From the NCBI RefSeq assembly GCF_003752365.1, contig NZ_RJUO01000005.1:124001-188000 (forward strand): a DNA stretch of 64,000 nt, written 5' to 3'. Positions 36,087-45,049 of the stretch are shown here, piece after piece. Each line of letters begins with the position of its first letter. Within the stretch, counting starts at the first letter, position 1. The notes below the pieces were generated by a model. The model did not search any database, was not told where the DNA came from, and saw only the letters and a list, made by a program, of their open reading frames with translations. This DNA is from Frondihabitans sp. PhB188. Its GTDB lineage: Bacteria > Actinomycetota > Actinomycetes > Actinomycetales > Microbacteriaceae. The position numbers were made by a program, and so were the translations under genes.

Positions 36087-37271
36087 GTGACGCCGCCCGA
36101 CCCTTCGCGCGACACGGCACCGGTCCTGCTCGACGCCACGTCCATCCCGCCCAACAAGGGCGGCGTCGCGCGCTACCTCGCCGGGCTGCTCTCGGGCCTC
36201 ACCGACGCCGGCGTGCGAATCCACGTGGCGGTGAAGCGCGAGGACGTCGCGTGGCTGCGTCCGCAGGCGCCGGAGCACCACTACGTCGAGGTGCCCGGCA
36301 TCGTGAGCGCTCGGCCGGTCCGCCTGGCCTGGGAGCAGACCGGCCTCCCGCGGCTCGCGGCCCGCTTGGGCGCGACGACGATCCACTCCCCCCATTACAC
36401 GTTCCCGATCGCGGCCCGGGGGCGCCGAGTGGTGACGATCCACGACGCGACGTTCTTCAGCCGTCCCGACGATCACGGCCGCCTCAAGCGCGTGTTCTTC
36501 ACGACCTGGATCCGGCTGGCCCGCCGCCTCGCCGACGTGGTCGTGACGCCGAGCCGCGCGACCGCCGACGAGATGCAGCGCTTCGCCGGCAGGGCCCGCC
36601 GCGTCGAGGTCGCCCTGCACGGCGTCGACCCCGAGGTGTTCCACGCGCCGACGCGCGAGGAGGTCACGCGCTTCGCGCGCGGGCTCTCGCTCGACACGGC
36701 CAAGGGCTGGATCGCCTTCCTCGGGACCGTCGAGCCGCGAAAGAACGTCGGTGCGCTCATCCGCGCCCACGAGGCCGCACGGCAGGCCGACCCCGGCGTG
36801 CCGCCGCTGCTGGTCGCCGGAGGCCTCGGCTGGGACGAAGACGCGGCGGCCCTCCTCACCGCCGCAGGCAACCAGGCCGCCGCGCCGGTCCGCTACGTCG
36901 GCTACCTCGACCTGGACGACCTCGCGGCGTTCCTCGGCGGCTCCAGCTTCGTCGTCTACCCGTCCAGCGCCGAGGGCTTCGGCCTCCCAGTGCTCGAGGC
37001 CATGTCGACGGGCGCGGCCGTCCTGACCGCTCCCCGCCTGGCGATCCCCGAGGTCGGCGGCGAAGCCGTCGAGTACGCAGAGCCGACCCGCGACGGCATC
37101 GAGGCGGGCATCCTCCGCCTCGCGGGCGACCCGGGCCTCCGGCGCAGCCTGTCGGCCGCCGGAGCCGAGCGTGCCAGACTGTTCACATGGAAGGCATGCG
37201 CCGAGGTTCACGTGCGGGCCTACGGAGTAGACCCTCATCTGACGACCACCCCCCGGCGGGTCGCGCGATGA
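36087..37271 (+). CDS. Family-4 glycosyltransferase
   Basis: A 394-residue GT-B enzyme. The N-terminal PPNKGGVARYLAGLLSGL loop, the VTIHDATFFSRPDDHGRLKR segment, the donor-phosphate-binding FLGTVEPRKNVGALIRAH and the C-terminal YPSSAEGFGLPVLEAMSTGAAVLTAP (E-x7-E) place it with mannosyl/rhamnosyl transferases of GT4. GTG 36087 lies 4 nt after the Wzt-like stop and its own stop overlaps the next gene (ATGA), so translation is coupled. Confidence 0.92.
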   Translation: MTPPDPSRDTAPVLLDATSIPPNKGGVARYLAGLLSGLTDAGVRIHVAVKREDVAWLRPQAPEHHYVEVPGIVSARPVRLAWEQTGLPRLAARLGATTIHSPHYTFPIAARGRRVVTIHDATFFSRPDDHGRLKRVFFTTWIRLARRLADVVVTPSRATADEMQRFAGRARRVEVALHGVDPEVFHAPTREEVTRFARGLSLDTAKGWIAFLGTVEPRKNVGALIRAHEAARQADPGVPPLLVAGGLGWDEDAAALLTAAGNQAAAPVRYVGYLDLDDLAAFLGGSSFVVYPSSAEGFGLPVLEAMSTGAAVLTAPRLAIPEVGGEAVEYAEPTRDGIEAGILRLAGDPGLRRSLSAAGAERARLFTWKACAEVHVRAYGVDPHLTTTPRRVAR

Positions 37272-38122
37272 ACACCGCCTCCGTCGCCATCGTCACCGTG
37301 AGCTACAACTCGGGCCGGTACCTCGACGACTTCCTCGCCTCCGCGACCCGCGCGACCGAGACGCCCTGCCCGATCGTCGTCGCCGACAACGACTCCCGCG
37401 ACCCCGACGAGGCGCGCCGATCGACCGAGGCCGTCGGCGGCACCTTCCTCGAGCTCGGAAGCAACGACGGCTACGGCTCCGCCGTGAACCGCGCCGTCGA
37501 GGCGCTGCCCGCCGACATCGAGTGGGTGCTCGTCTCGAACCCCGACGTGATCCTGTCGGAGGGCGTCGTCGACGCGCTCCTCGAGGTCGCGACGGCCGAC
37601 GGCGAGATCGGAGCCGTCGGCCCCGGAATCCTCGAGACCGACGGCGAGTTCTACCCGTCGGCCCGGCGCGTGCCATCGCTCCGCACCGGCCTCGGCCACG
37701 CGCTCTTCGCCAACATCTGGACCTCGAATCCGTGGAGCCGCTCCTACCGCAGCGACGGCGACCACGAGTCGCGCCGCACGACCGGCTGGCTGTCGGGCGC
37801 CTGCCTGCTGGTCCGGCGTCCGCTCTTCGACCGCCTGGGCGGATTCGACGAGGGCTTCTTCATGTACTTCGAAGACGTCGACCTCGGCTACCGCATCGGC
37901 CGCGCCGGGTTCTCGAACGTCTACGAGCCCCGCGCGCGCGTCACCCACGTCGGCGCCCACTCGACGCGCGAGTCGTCCGACATGATGCGACGAGCCCACC
38001 ACCGGAGCGCGTACCGCTTCCTCGCGTCGAAGTACCGCGGCTGGTATCTCCTGCCACTCCGGCTGGCCCTCCGGGCCGGGCTCGGAATCCGTGCCAGGAT
38101 GCACGGACGCCCCAGCGCCTGA
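37268..38122 (+). CDS. Family-2 glycosyltransferase, rhamnosyltransferase-like
   Basis: A 284-residue GT2 (ASVAIVTVSYNSGRYLDDFL, NDGYGSAVNRAVEAL, LVSNPDVILSEGVV, GGFDEGFFMYFEDVDLGYRIGRAGF). The SNPD block replaces the DxD motif as in WbbL-like rhamnosyltransferases. The start overlaps the GT4 stop by ATGA. A strong GC palindrome follows in the gap to the next gene. The sugar specificity is inferred from family resemblance. Confidence 0.9.
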   Translation: MNTASVAIVTVSYNSGRYLDDFLASATRATETPCPIVVADNDSRDPDEARRSTEAVGGTFLELGSNDGYGSAVNRAVEALPADIEWVLVSNPDVILSEGVVDALLEVATADGEIGAVGPGILETDGEFYPSARRVPSLRTGLGHALFANIWTSNPWSRSYRSDGDHESRRTTGWLSGACLLVRRPLFDRLGGFDEGFFMYFEDVDLGYRIGRAGFSNVYEPRARVTHVGAHSTRESSDMMRRAHHRSAYRFLASKYRGWYLLPLRLALRAGLGIRARMHGRPSA

Positions 38123-38133
38123 GCCTGCGTCTC

Positions 38134-38161
38134 GCATGCCGCCGGCGCCGGCGGCGCATGC
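38134..38161 (+). other. GC-rich palindrome between two glycosyltransferase genes
   Basis: GCATGC at 38134-38139 and 38156-38161 flank a CGCCGGC/GCCGGCG core, giving a 13-bp stem with a 2-nt bulge. It follows the GT2 stop by 11 bp and may terminate or attenuate transcription into the next gene, which has its own AGGGAG ribosome site. Confidence 0.4.
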
Positions 38162-38234
38162 AGCACGCGCTGCGGCAGCAGGCCGACAAGACACCACGCC
38201 AGCACAGGCCCTAGAGCGAATACAGGGAGCTCCG

Positions 38235-39362
38235 ATGAAACTGGTCGTCACCGCCATGGTCCGCGACGAGGCCGACATAATCCGCCAGTGGGTCGACTAC
38301 CACGTCGCCCAGGGGGCCGACGCGATCATCGTCACCGACAACGGCTCGATCGACGGCACGGCCGAGATCCTCCAGGGCTACGCCGACAGGGGGCTCGTCG
38401 ACCTCCGCCACGACCCGGTGCAGCGCAAGCAGCAGGGCACCGTCGTGACGCAGATGGCGAGGGACGCGTACACGCAGCACTCCGCGGACTGGGTCGTGAA
38501 CGCCGACGCCGACGAGTTCCTGCGCCCGGTCGATCGCTCGCTGACCCTCCGAGACGTGTTCGAGCGCATCGACACCGGGCTCGGATCGTTCACCGCGCCC
38601 GTCGTGAACATGGTCGGCTCCATCGCGGAGTCGGGCGCTGGCATCGACCGACTCGTCTGGCGCGACGAGCGCTCCAACGACGAGCTCAAGGAGCGCGGCG
38701 TGCTCGCCCAGCCGACGCACAATGCCATCCACGTCGGCGCCCCCGACATCACGGTCGTGCAGGGCAACCACTTCGTCAGCATCGCCTCGGGCGGCCAGCC
38801 GCCGGCCGAGCTCGCCGTCGAAGTCGTCCACCTGCCCTGGCGCTCGTGGAAGCAGCTGAGCAACAAGGTCGAGATCTCGGGCCGCGCCTACGAGGCGAAC
38901 CCGACGCTGATGCCCAGCCCGAACCACCACGGCATGCTCGACTACCGCCGCTACCAGGAGGGCTCGCTCTTCTACTACTACGCCGCGCGGATGGTCACCG
39001 AGGCCGAGGCCGTGACGGGTCCGTTCACCCGCGACGAGAGCCTCGGCGAGTTCCTCGCCGGGCTGGACGTCGATCGGAGCGCCTACCCGGCCGACGTCGG
39101 GGCCTCCGATGAGCGGACCGGCCGGGCGAGCGCCGTGGGCGTGCTCCTCACGGCACGCGATGCCGCAGCCAGGCGCGATCGCGACCGCGCGCAGCACGCC
39201 TACGAGACGTCGTCGGCCCGGATCGCCGAGCTCGATGCGCACGCCAGGGGCCTCGAGCACGAGCTGGAGGTGGTTCGAGCCGAGCTCGCCGCCCAGCGCG
39301 CGAGAAAGGTCGTGCGCATCGTCGACCAGCTCGGGGATGCCGCGAGGCGCATCCGTCGCTGA
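38235..39362 (+). CDS. Glycosyltransferase family 2/92-like protein with C-terminal coiled coil
   Basis: A 375-residue protein starting MKLVVTAMVRDEADIIRQWV, typical of the GT2/DUF23-GT92 group in which NADADEFL (here VVNADADEFLRPV, about residues 93-105) binds the metal. The HLPWRSWKQLSNKVEISGRAY segment is a further family mark. The last 60 residues are charged and heptad-like (LDAHARGLEHELEVVRAELAAQ), probably a coiled coil. ATG 38235 follows AGGGAG. Acceptor and donor are unknown. Confidence 0.85.
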   Translation: MKLVVTAMVRDEADIIRQWVDYHVAQGADAIIVTDNGSIDGTAEILQGYADRGLVDLRHDPVQRKQQGTVVTQMARDAYTQHSADWVVNADADEFLRPVDRSLTLRDVFERIDTGLGSFTAPVVNMVGSIAESGAGIDRLVWRDERSNDELKERGVLAQPTHNAIHVGAPDITVVQGNHFVSIASGGQPPAELAVEVVHLPWRSWKQLSNKVEISGRAYEANPTLMPSPNHHGMLDYRRYQEGSLFYYYAARMVTEAEAVTGPFTRDESLGEFLAGLDVDRSAYPADVGASDERTGRASAVGVLLTARDAAARRDRDRAQHAYETSSARIAELDAHARGLEHELEVVRAELAAQRARKVVRIVDQLGDAARRIRR

Positions 39363-39467
39363 CCCCCATGTAAACTCCTTGAGGTTTACCCCGCAGCGAT
39401 CGGCCGTCCACGGCCCCGCGATCGAGGCCGCGCCGCCGGCTCGCACCGAATCAGGACTCATACCCGC

Positions 39468-40409
39468 GTGAAACTCTTCATTCAGATCCCCTGCCTCAAC
39501 GAGGAGACGACGCTTCCCGCCGTCCTCGAGTCGATGCCCACCGAGATCCCCGGCATCGACGAGATCGAGATCCTCATCATCGACGACGGCAGCACCGACC
39601 GCACCGTCGAGGTCGCCAAGTCGTACGGGGTGACCCACTTCGTGACGCACACGCGCAACATGGGTCTCGCGCGCTCCTTCCGCGACGGGGTCGACTACGC
39701 CCTGCTGCACGGAGCCGACATCGTCGTCAACACCGACGGCGACAACCAGTACCCACAGTCGATGATCCCCGAGCTGGTTCAGCCGATCCTCCGCAAAGAG
39801 GCCGAGATCGTCGTCGGCGACCGCCAGACGAAGACCATCGAGCACTTCTCGGGCTTCAAGAAGGCGATGCAGCAGCTCGGCAGCTGGGTCGTCAGCCGTG
39901 CGGCGGGCCTCGACCTGCCGGACGCCGCTTCCGGCTTCCGCGCGTACTCGAAGTACTCGCTGATCCGCCTCAACATCGTCACGCAGTTCAGCTACTGCAT
40001 GGAGACGATCGTGCAGGCGGGCTACAAGCGCCTCGCGATCACGAGCATCCCGATCACGACGAACGCCAAGACGCGCGAGTCGCGGCTGTTCTCCAACATC
40101 TTCCAGCACATGTTCCAGTCGGGCTCGGCGATCGTCCGCGCCTACCTCATGTACCGCCCGGTCGCCCTCTTCATGTGGATCAGCGCCGTGCTGGCCGTCT
40201 GCGGCCTCATCCCGTTCATCCGCTACCTCGTGCTCCTCGCGACGCACGACGCCGGCCAGAACATCCAGTCGCTGCTCCTCGGCCTCCTGCTCATAGTGAG
40301 CGCCCTGCTCTCTCTCGTCATAGGCGTGGTGGCCGATCTGACGAGGATCAACCGGACCCTCGCCGAGGAGAGCCTCGACTACCAGAAGCTGCAGCGCTAT
40401 GGCGACTGA
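39468..40409 (+). CDS. Polyprenyl-phosphate glycosyltransferase (DPM1/GtrB-like GT2) with two membrane helices
   Basis: A 313-residue GT2 (IQIPCLNEETTLPAVL, IIDDGSTDRTVEVA, VNTDGDNQYPQSMIPEL, GFRAYSKYSL) followed by two transmembrane helices (about 235-255 and 265-290). This architecture makes polyprenyl-phosphate sugars, which are donors for GT-C enzymes. The next four genes encode GT-C-like proteins, so a donor-supply role fits well. Its end overlaps the first of these genes by 11 bp. Confidence 0.9.
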   Translation: MKLFIQIPCLNEETTLPAVLESMPTEIPGIDEIEILIIDDGSTDRTVEVAKSYGVTHFVTHTRNMGLARSFRDGVDYALLHGADIVVNTDGDNQYPQSMIPELVQPILRKEAEIVVGDRQTKTIEHFSGFKKAMQQLGSWVVSRAAGLDLPDAASGFRAYSKYSLIRLNIVTQFSYCMETIVQAGYKRLAITSIPITTNAKTRESRLFSNIFQHMFQSGSAIVRAYLMYRPVALFMWISAVLAVCGLIPFIRYLVLLATHDAGQNIQSLLLGLLLIVSALLSLVIGVVADLTRINRTLAEESLDYQKLQRYGD

Positions 40410-41931
40410 CAGGTCGCCCCGCTCCGAACGCCTCACCATCGCGGTCATCACCGCCTCCTTCGCGCTCCTGCTCGCCCTCTGGGCCGCCCTGACGCCGATG
40501 TTCCAGGCTCCTGACGAGTCGACGCACTACAACTCGGTCGTCCGCCTGGCTCTCGGCGAGGGCTGGCCGGCCCCCGGCGACGCCCGCGTCACCCAGGTCG
40601 TCCGCGCCATGGAGCAGACCGCGCCGAGCGTCGCGCCCGCCGACCGCCCGACGTTCAGCGAGCTGCAAGACCAGCACCCCGGCCTCACCAAGACCGTCGA
40701 CCAGATGACGCAGCACCCGCCGACCTACTACGCGGTCGGCGCCGTGCTGCTCAAGGTCATCCACTTCGGCGACCTGCGCTGGGACATCAGCGTGATCGCG
40801 CTGCGCCTGATGGACTGCCTCCTGGTCGCGCCTCTCCCCCTGCTCATCTGGGCCACCGTCCGCCGCCTGACGAAGTCGCCGAAGATGGCGCTGGTCTCGG
40901 CGATGGCCCTGTTCGCCGTGCCCGAGCTGGCCTCCATCGGCTCGTCGATCACGAACGACTCCGTGCTGATCCTCGCCGGCGCGGTCGTCGCCTGGCTCGG
41001 CTCGCGCATCCTCACCGGCGACCTGCGCTGGCGCACCGTCGTCTGGCTGGGCGTCGTGCTCGGGGCCGCCGCCCTGGTCAAGGGCACCGCCCTGCCGCTC
41101 ATCCCCTTCGCCGCCCTCGTCGTGCTGCTCGGGGGCCGCACCGAGCTGACCTGGGGCCGCCGCCTCCTGCGCGTCGTCGTCACCGGCGGGGTCACGGCGC
41201 TGATCGGCGCCTGGTGGTGGCTCCGCAACCTGCTCGTCTACCACTCGCTCCAGCCGTCCGGGCTCGATGCGGTGCGCCCCGGCTCGCCGTTCCCGGAGGG
41301 CCAGACACGCAACTTCGGCGCCTTCTTCAACATCCTCTGGAACGGCCTCTCGGGCACGTTCTGGGGCCAGTTTGGCAAGGCGCGCTACCCGATGACGCCG
41401 ATCCTCGTCGACATCCTCACCGTGCTCGTGCTCTTCGGCATCGTGGCCTACGGATTCCGGCGCAGGACCTGGCTCACCTCGACCCTCCTCGCCCTGATGC
41501 CCGGCATCTACCTCGTCTCCCTCGTCGCCAAGTCGTGGGGGACCTACGGCCACACCCAGGGCATCTACGGCGTGCAGGGCCGCTACCTGTTCCCCGCGAT
41601 CGTCGCCGGCATCGCTCTCAGCGCCATCGCCTGGCGGACGCTGGTCACCGAACCCCGCTCGCTCCAGCGTTTCGGGCGCATCGTCAGCGTGGGCTCCGTG
41701 GCGATCGGACTGTACGGCCTGTCGGTGGCGTATCGCGCCTTCTATCAGCAGACCAACCTGGGTGTGACGCCCACCGGTCTGAAGCACCTCTTCTACGTGA
41801 CACCGGTCGGCCGGGTCGGCCTCGCCGCGATCCTGGTCCTGCTGTTCGTCGCCGGCGTGCTCGCCCTCGTCCGTGTCTGGCGCACCTGCGCCGTCACACC
41901 CCGCGCCCGGGCGGCGGCCGCGGCCGCATGA
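40399..41931 (+). CDS. GT-C-like polytopic membrane protein (DUF2142-like), 1 of 4
   Basis: A 510-residue protein with about 11-12 transmembrane helices. The first extracytoplasmic loop carries PMFQAPDESTHYNSVV, where the Asp-Glu of APDE matches the catalytic acidic position of GT-C/DUF2142 transferases. A second loop has KTVDQMTQHPPTYYAVGAVLLK. It would transfer a sugar from a polyprenyl-phosphate donor outside the membrane. It is about as long as, and clearly paralogous to, the next protein, whose ATG overlaps its stop (ATGA). Confidence 0.82.
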   Translation: MATDRSPRSERLTIAVITASFALLLALWAALTPMFQAPDESTHYNSVVRLALGEGWPAPGDARVTQVVRAMEQTAPSVAPADRPTFSELQDQHPGLTKTVDQMTQHPPTYYAVGAVLLKVIHFGDLRWDISVIALRLMDCLLVAPLPLLIWATVRRLTKSPKMALVSAMALFAVPELASIGSSITNDSVLILAGAVVAWLGSRILTGDLRWRTVVWLGVVLGAAALVKGTALPLIPFAALVVLLGGRTELTWGRRLLRVVVTGGVTALIGAWWWLRNLLVYHSLQPSGLDAVRPGSPFPEGQTRNFGAFFNILWNGLSGTFWGQFGKARYPMTPILVDILTVLVLFGIVAYGFRRRTWLTSTLLALMPGIYLVSLVAKSWGTYGHTQGIYGVQGRYLFPAIVAGIALSAIAWRTLVTEPRSLQRFGRIVSVGSVAIGLYGLSVAYRAFYQQTNLGVTPTGLKHLFYVTPVGRVGLAAILVLLFVAGVLALVRVWRTCAVTPRARAAAAAA

Positions 41932-43496
41932 GCGCGCGGAGGGGGGCCGCGCGCGCCGGGGGGACGCTGGCCGAACGCCGCTCCACCCTCGCCGTGATCA
42001 CCGTCTGCTGGGGCCTCGTGCTCGTGCTGTGGGCCGTGCTCACCCCGATGTACGGGGCTCCCGACGAACCCGCCCACGTCGACTCGGCCATCCGTCTCCA
42101 GGGCGAGCACACGTGGCCGGCCCCCGGCTCCGCCCACTACCTCTCCGGAGTGCGCCACTCGATCAACGACGAGATCGCCCTGCCGGCGGCCGACCGTTCG
42201 ACGTTCGGCGAGCTTCTCACCGCGAACCCCGGCTACAGCAAGGTCGTCGACCAGATGACCCAGCACCCGCCGCTGTACTACGCGGTGGCCGGTCTGGTGC
42301 TCAAGGCGATCCACTTCGAGAGCCTGCGCTGGGACCTCGTCGTCACCGCGCTCCGCCTGTTCGACGTGCTCCTCGTGCTCCCCCTCCCGCTGCTCGTCTG
42401 GGCGACGGTCCGCCGCCTGACCCGGTCGCCGAAGCTGGCCGTCCTCGGCGCCATGGGCCTGTTCGCCGTTCCGCAGCTGCAGCAGATCGCCGCCTCGGTG
42501 ACGAACGACGCGCCGATGATGCTCCTCGGAGGCGGCCTGACCTGGCTCGTCGCGCGGTACCTGACGGGCGCCCAGCGCTGGCGCGACGTCGTCGCGATCG
42601 GCGTCGTCCTCGGCGTGATGCTCCTCACCAAGGGCACGGGCCTGCCCGCCGTCCCGTTCGTCGCAGTGGGGATGCTGATCGCGGCTCCGATCGTCGACCG
42701 GTGGGGACGCAGGATCCTGCACGCCTTCGTCGCCCTGGCCGTCGCCCTCGTCCTGGGCGGCTGGTGGTGGCTCCGCAACCTGTACCTGTACCACGACTTC
42801 CAGCCCTCGGGCCTGGCCGACGTGCACCCGACAGCCGTCTGGCCTCCCGGCAAGGGTCCCGACCCGGGCGTCTTCCTCACCAACGTCTGGAACGGAGTGC
42901 CGGCCTCGTTCTGGGGCAAGTTCGGGCTGCTCCGGTACCCGATGCTGAACGTGGTCACCGATACGCTCACCGTCCTGGCGGTCGGCATCGTCATAGCGTT
43001 CGCGTTCCGACGGGGAGTGAACCGGCGGACGGCGCTGGCCCTGGCCGTCATGCCGACCGTCACGCTCGCGCTCCTGCTGTTCAACATCTGGCGGATCTTC
43101 GACCGCACGGCGCGCATCTACGGCACCCAGGGCCGCTACTTCTACGTCGCCATCGTCGCGCTGCTCGCCCTGAGCGTGATCGCCTGGTCGGCCGCCGTGA
43201 CGAGCGAGCGCATGCGGCGCCTCGCCGCGCGGGTCGTGACCATCGGCGCCCCGGCCCTCACCCTCTACGGCCTGTCGGTCGAGTACCGCGGCGCTTTCGA
43301 GAAGTCGTACCTCGCCGTCGACTACGACGGCCTCTACACGTGGGCCTACTCGACCCCCGTCGGCCCCGAGGGCATCGTCCTCGTGCTCGCCCTCGTCGCC
43401 GTCGCCCTCGTCCTGACCATCATCCGCACGACGCGCGCCGCACTCGAACGACCGCGCCCCGATCTCCCGAGAGAGGCCCGGCCCGCTGTTGTCTGA
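41928..43496 (+). CDS. GT-C-like polytopic membrane protein (DUF2142-like), 2 of 4
   Basis: A 522-residue paralogue of the previous protein: PMYGAPDEPAHVDSAIRLQGEHTWPAPG and KVVDQMTQHPPLYYAVAGLVLK line up with the same positions in copy 1. The acidic DE pair is kept. The two probably arose by tandem duplication and then diverged in their C-terminal halves. ATG 41928 overlaps the upstream stop. It may have a related but different acceptor or donor. Confidence 0.82.
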   Translation: MSARRGAARAGGTLAERRSTLAVITVCWGLVLVLWAVLTPMYGAPDEPAHVDSAIRLQGEHTWPAPGSAHYLSGVRHSINDEIALPAADRSTFGELLTANPGYSKVVDQMTQHPPLYYAVAGLVLKAIHFESLRWDLVVTALRLFDVLLVLPLPLLVWATVRRLTRSPKLAVLGAMGLFAVPQLQQIAASVTNDAPMMLLGGGLTWLVARYLTGAQRWRDVVAIGVVLGVMLLTKGTGLPAVPFVAVGMLIAAPIVDRWGRRILHAFVALAVALVLGGWWWLRNLYLYHDFQPSGLADVHPTAVWPPGKGPDPGVFLTNVWNGVPASFWGKFGLLRYPMLNVVTDTLTVLAVGIVIAFAFRRGVNRRTALALAVMPTVTLALLLFNIWRIFDRTARIYGTQGRYFYVAIVALLALSVIAWSAAVTSERMRRLAARVVTIGAPALTLYGLSVEYRGAFEKSYLAVDYDGLYTWAYSTPVGPEGIVLVLALVAVALVLTIIRTTRAALERPRPDLPREARPAVV

Positions 43497-45039
43497 CCTG
43501 ACCGACACCCGACCCACCACCAGCCGCCTGGCCCTGCGACTGCTCCGCCACGACCGCCGGGTCGCTATTCTGGGCGTCGCCTTCGTCGCCCTCGGCTACC
43601 TCGCGATCACCGGCTTCGCGACGATCACCATCCCGTGGATCGGCACCGGCGACAGCTACGACCACCTCGACTACGTCTACCAGGTGACGCTCGGCCACCT
43701 CCCCCAGCCCAACGGCCACCAGTGGACGCCCGGCAATTACCCGGGCGAGGGTGCGATCGGCCGCCAGTACGCCTCGGCGCACCCGCCCTTCTACTACTTC
43801 CTGATGTCGCTCCTTGCCGGCCAGCAGCTGGTCGACGGCCACTGGCACGTCGCGGTCGAGATGATCCGCCTCGCGAACGCCTTCTTCGGCCTCGTCGGCC
43901 TGGTCACGACCGCCTTCTTCGGCTGGATGATCGGCGGCCGTCTCCGCGTCCGCCTGGCGATCGGCCTGCCCGCCGTCGCCACTGCGACCTTCTCGTACCT
44001 GCGTTTCTCGTCCGACGTCTACAACGACCTGCTCGTCACGGCGCTCTCGCTCATCGCGCTCACGCTCGCCACGCGCACTCTGATGCGCGGGCCGTCGTGG
44101 CGGGTCACTCCCTTCCTGGCCGTGGTCGGCGCGCTGGCCATCGGCACGAAGGCGACCTATGTCCTCACGCTCGGCGTCGTCGCCGTGGCCATCGTCGCCG
44201 CGGCGCTCGTCCACCCCGCCGGCCGCAGCATCGGTCGGTCGATCGGCCGCATGATCGGCCACCTCGCCGTGATCGGCGCCGCTCCGATCGCCGCGTTCGG
44301 CTGGTACTTCGTCGCCAACTACCTGCGCTCCGGCGACTGGTACCGCTCGAGCGTGCAGACCGCGATCGGCGAGCGCTCCAACCGCACGCTGATGGACAAC
44401 CTCACCGACCCGAGCTTCTACCTGATCGTGCCGCAGGGCCTCGTCGGCCGTGGGCCGGCCGCGTTCGTCGAGACGGCGCAGGCGTGGTCGATGGTCATCT
44501 TCTTCGCCGCCTTCGCCGTGACCCTGATCGTGACGGTCGTCGCCCTGGTGCGCCGCTCATTCCGCTGGAGCACCGTGCGCGTGCTGATCGTGATCATGCT
44601 GCTCGGCCACCTCGCCGGCTCGTACCTCCTGCAGCTCAGCCACTCGATCGGCTACGGCGCCTACAACTGGCGCTACTTCCTGCCGTCGACGATCTCGATC
44701 GGCCTCGTGCTCGGCATCGGCGTCATCGCGATCGGCCGCCGCAGCGGCGCGATCGCCGCACCCGCCCTCGTCATCGCGCTCTGGGTGACGAACTGCATCT
44801 CGTTCGTCACCTACTCGCTCGTGCGCGGCGACGTGCCCAAGACCGGTCAGGGCCTGGTGAAGGACGCCGGCGCGCTCGCATTCGCGAACGGATTCCCGGG
44901 CTGGACCCCCGCGGCCCTCCTCGCCGTCGCCGCGATCGGAATCCTCGGCGTCGGAGTCGTCCTCTGGCGCTACCGCGAGGCTCCCCTGCCGACCGACGAG
45001 GCCGTCGCCGACGCTCCGGCCGCCGCCCGGGCCGACTGA
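43489..45039 (+). CDS. GT-C-like polytopic membrane protein, 3 of 4
   Basis: A 516-residue protein with about 11 helices. The first loop reads GTGDSYDHLDYVYQVTLGHLPQP, with Asp residues where pair 1/2 has APDE, and then RQYASAHPPFYYFLMSLLAG. The overall plan matches copies 1 and 2, but sequence is much closer to copy 4. TTG 43489 overlaps the previous gene by 8 bp; GAGAGG lies about 13 nt upstream, so the start is only fairly sure. Probable membrane glycosyltransferase. Confidence 0.78.
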   Translation: MSDLTDTRPTTSRLALRLLRHDRRVAILGVAFVALGYLAITGFATITIPWIGTGDSYDHLDYVYQVTLGHLPQPNGHQWTPGNYPGEGAIGRQYASAHPPFYYFLMSLLAGQQLVDGHWHVAVEMIRLANAFFGLVGLVTTAFFGWMIGGRLRVRLAIGLPAVATATFSYLRFSSDVYNDLLVTALSLIALTLATRTLMRGPSWRVTPFLAVVGALAIGTKATYVLTLGVVAVAIVAAALVHPAGRSIGRSIGRMIGHLAVIGAAPIAAFGWYFVANYLRSGDWYRSSVQTAIGERSNRTLMDNLTDPSFYLIVPQGLVGRGPAAFVETAQAWSMVIFFAAFAVTLIVTVVALVRRSFRWSTVRVLIVIMLLGHLAGSYLLQLSHSIGYGAYNWRYFLPSTISIGLVLGIGVIAIGRRSGAIAAPALVIALWVTNCISFVTYSLVRGDVPKTGQGLVKDAGALAFANGFPGWTPAALLAVAAIGILGVGVVLWRYREAPLPTDEAVADAPAAARAD

Positions 45040-45049
45040 CCGCAGCCCG

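Noticed and set aside
39371-39390. GTAAAC-N8-GTTTAC inverted repeat between two glycosyltransferase genes, considered as terminator or operator
   Set aside because: Six-bp A+T-rich arms are too weak for a terminator and no promoter elements align with it. It remains only a possible binding site.
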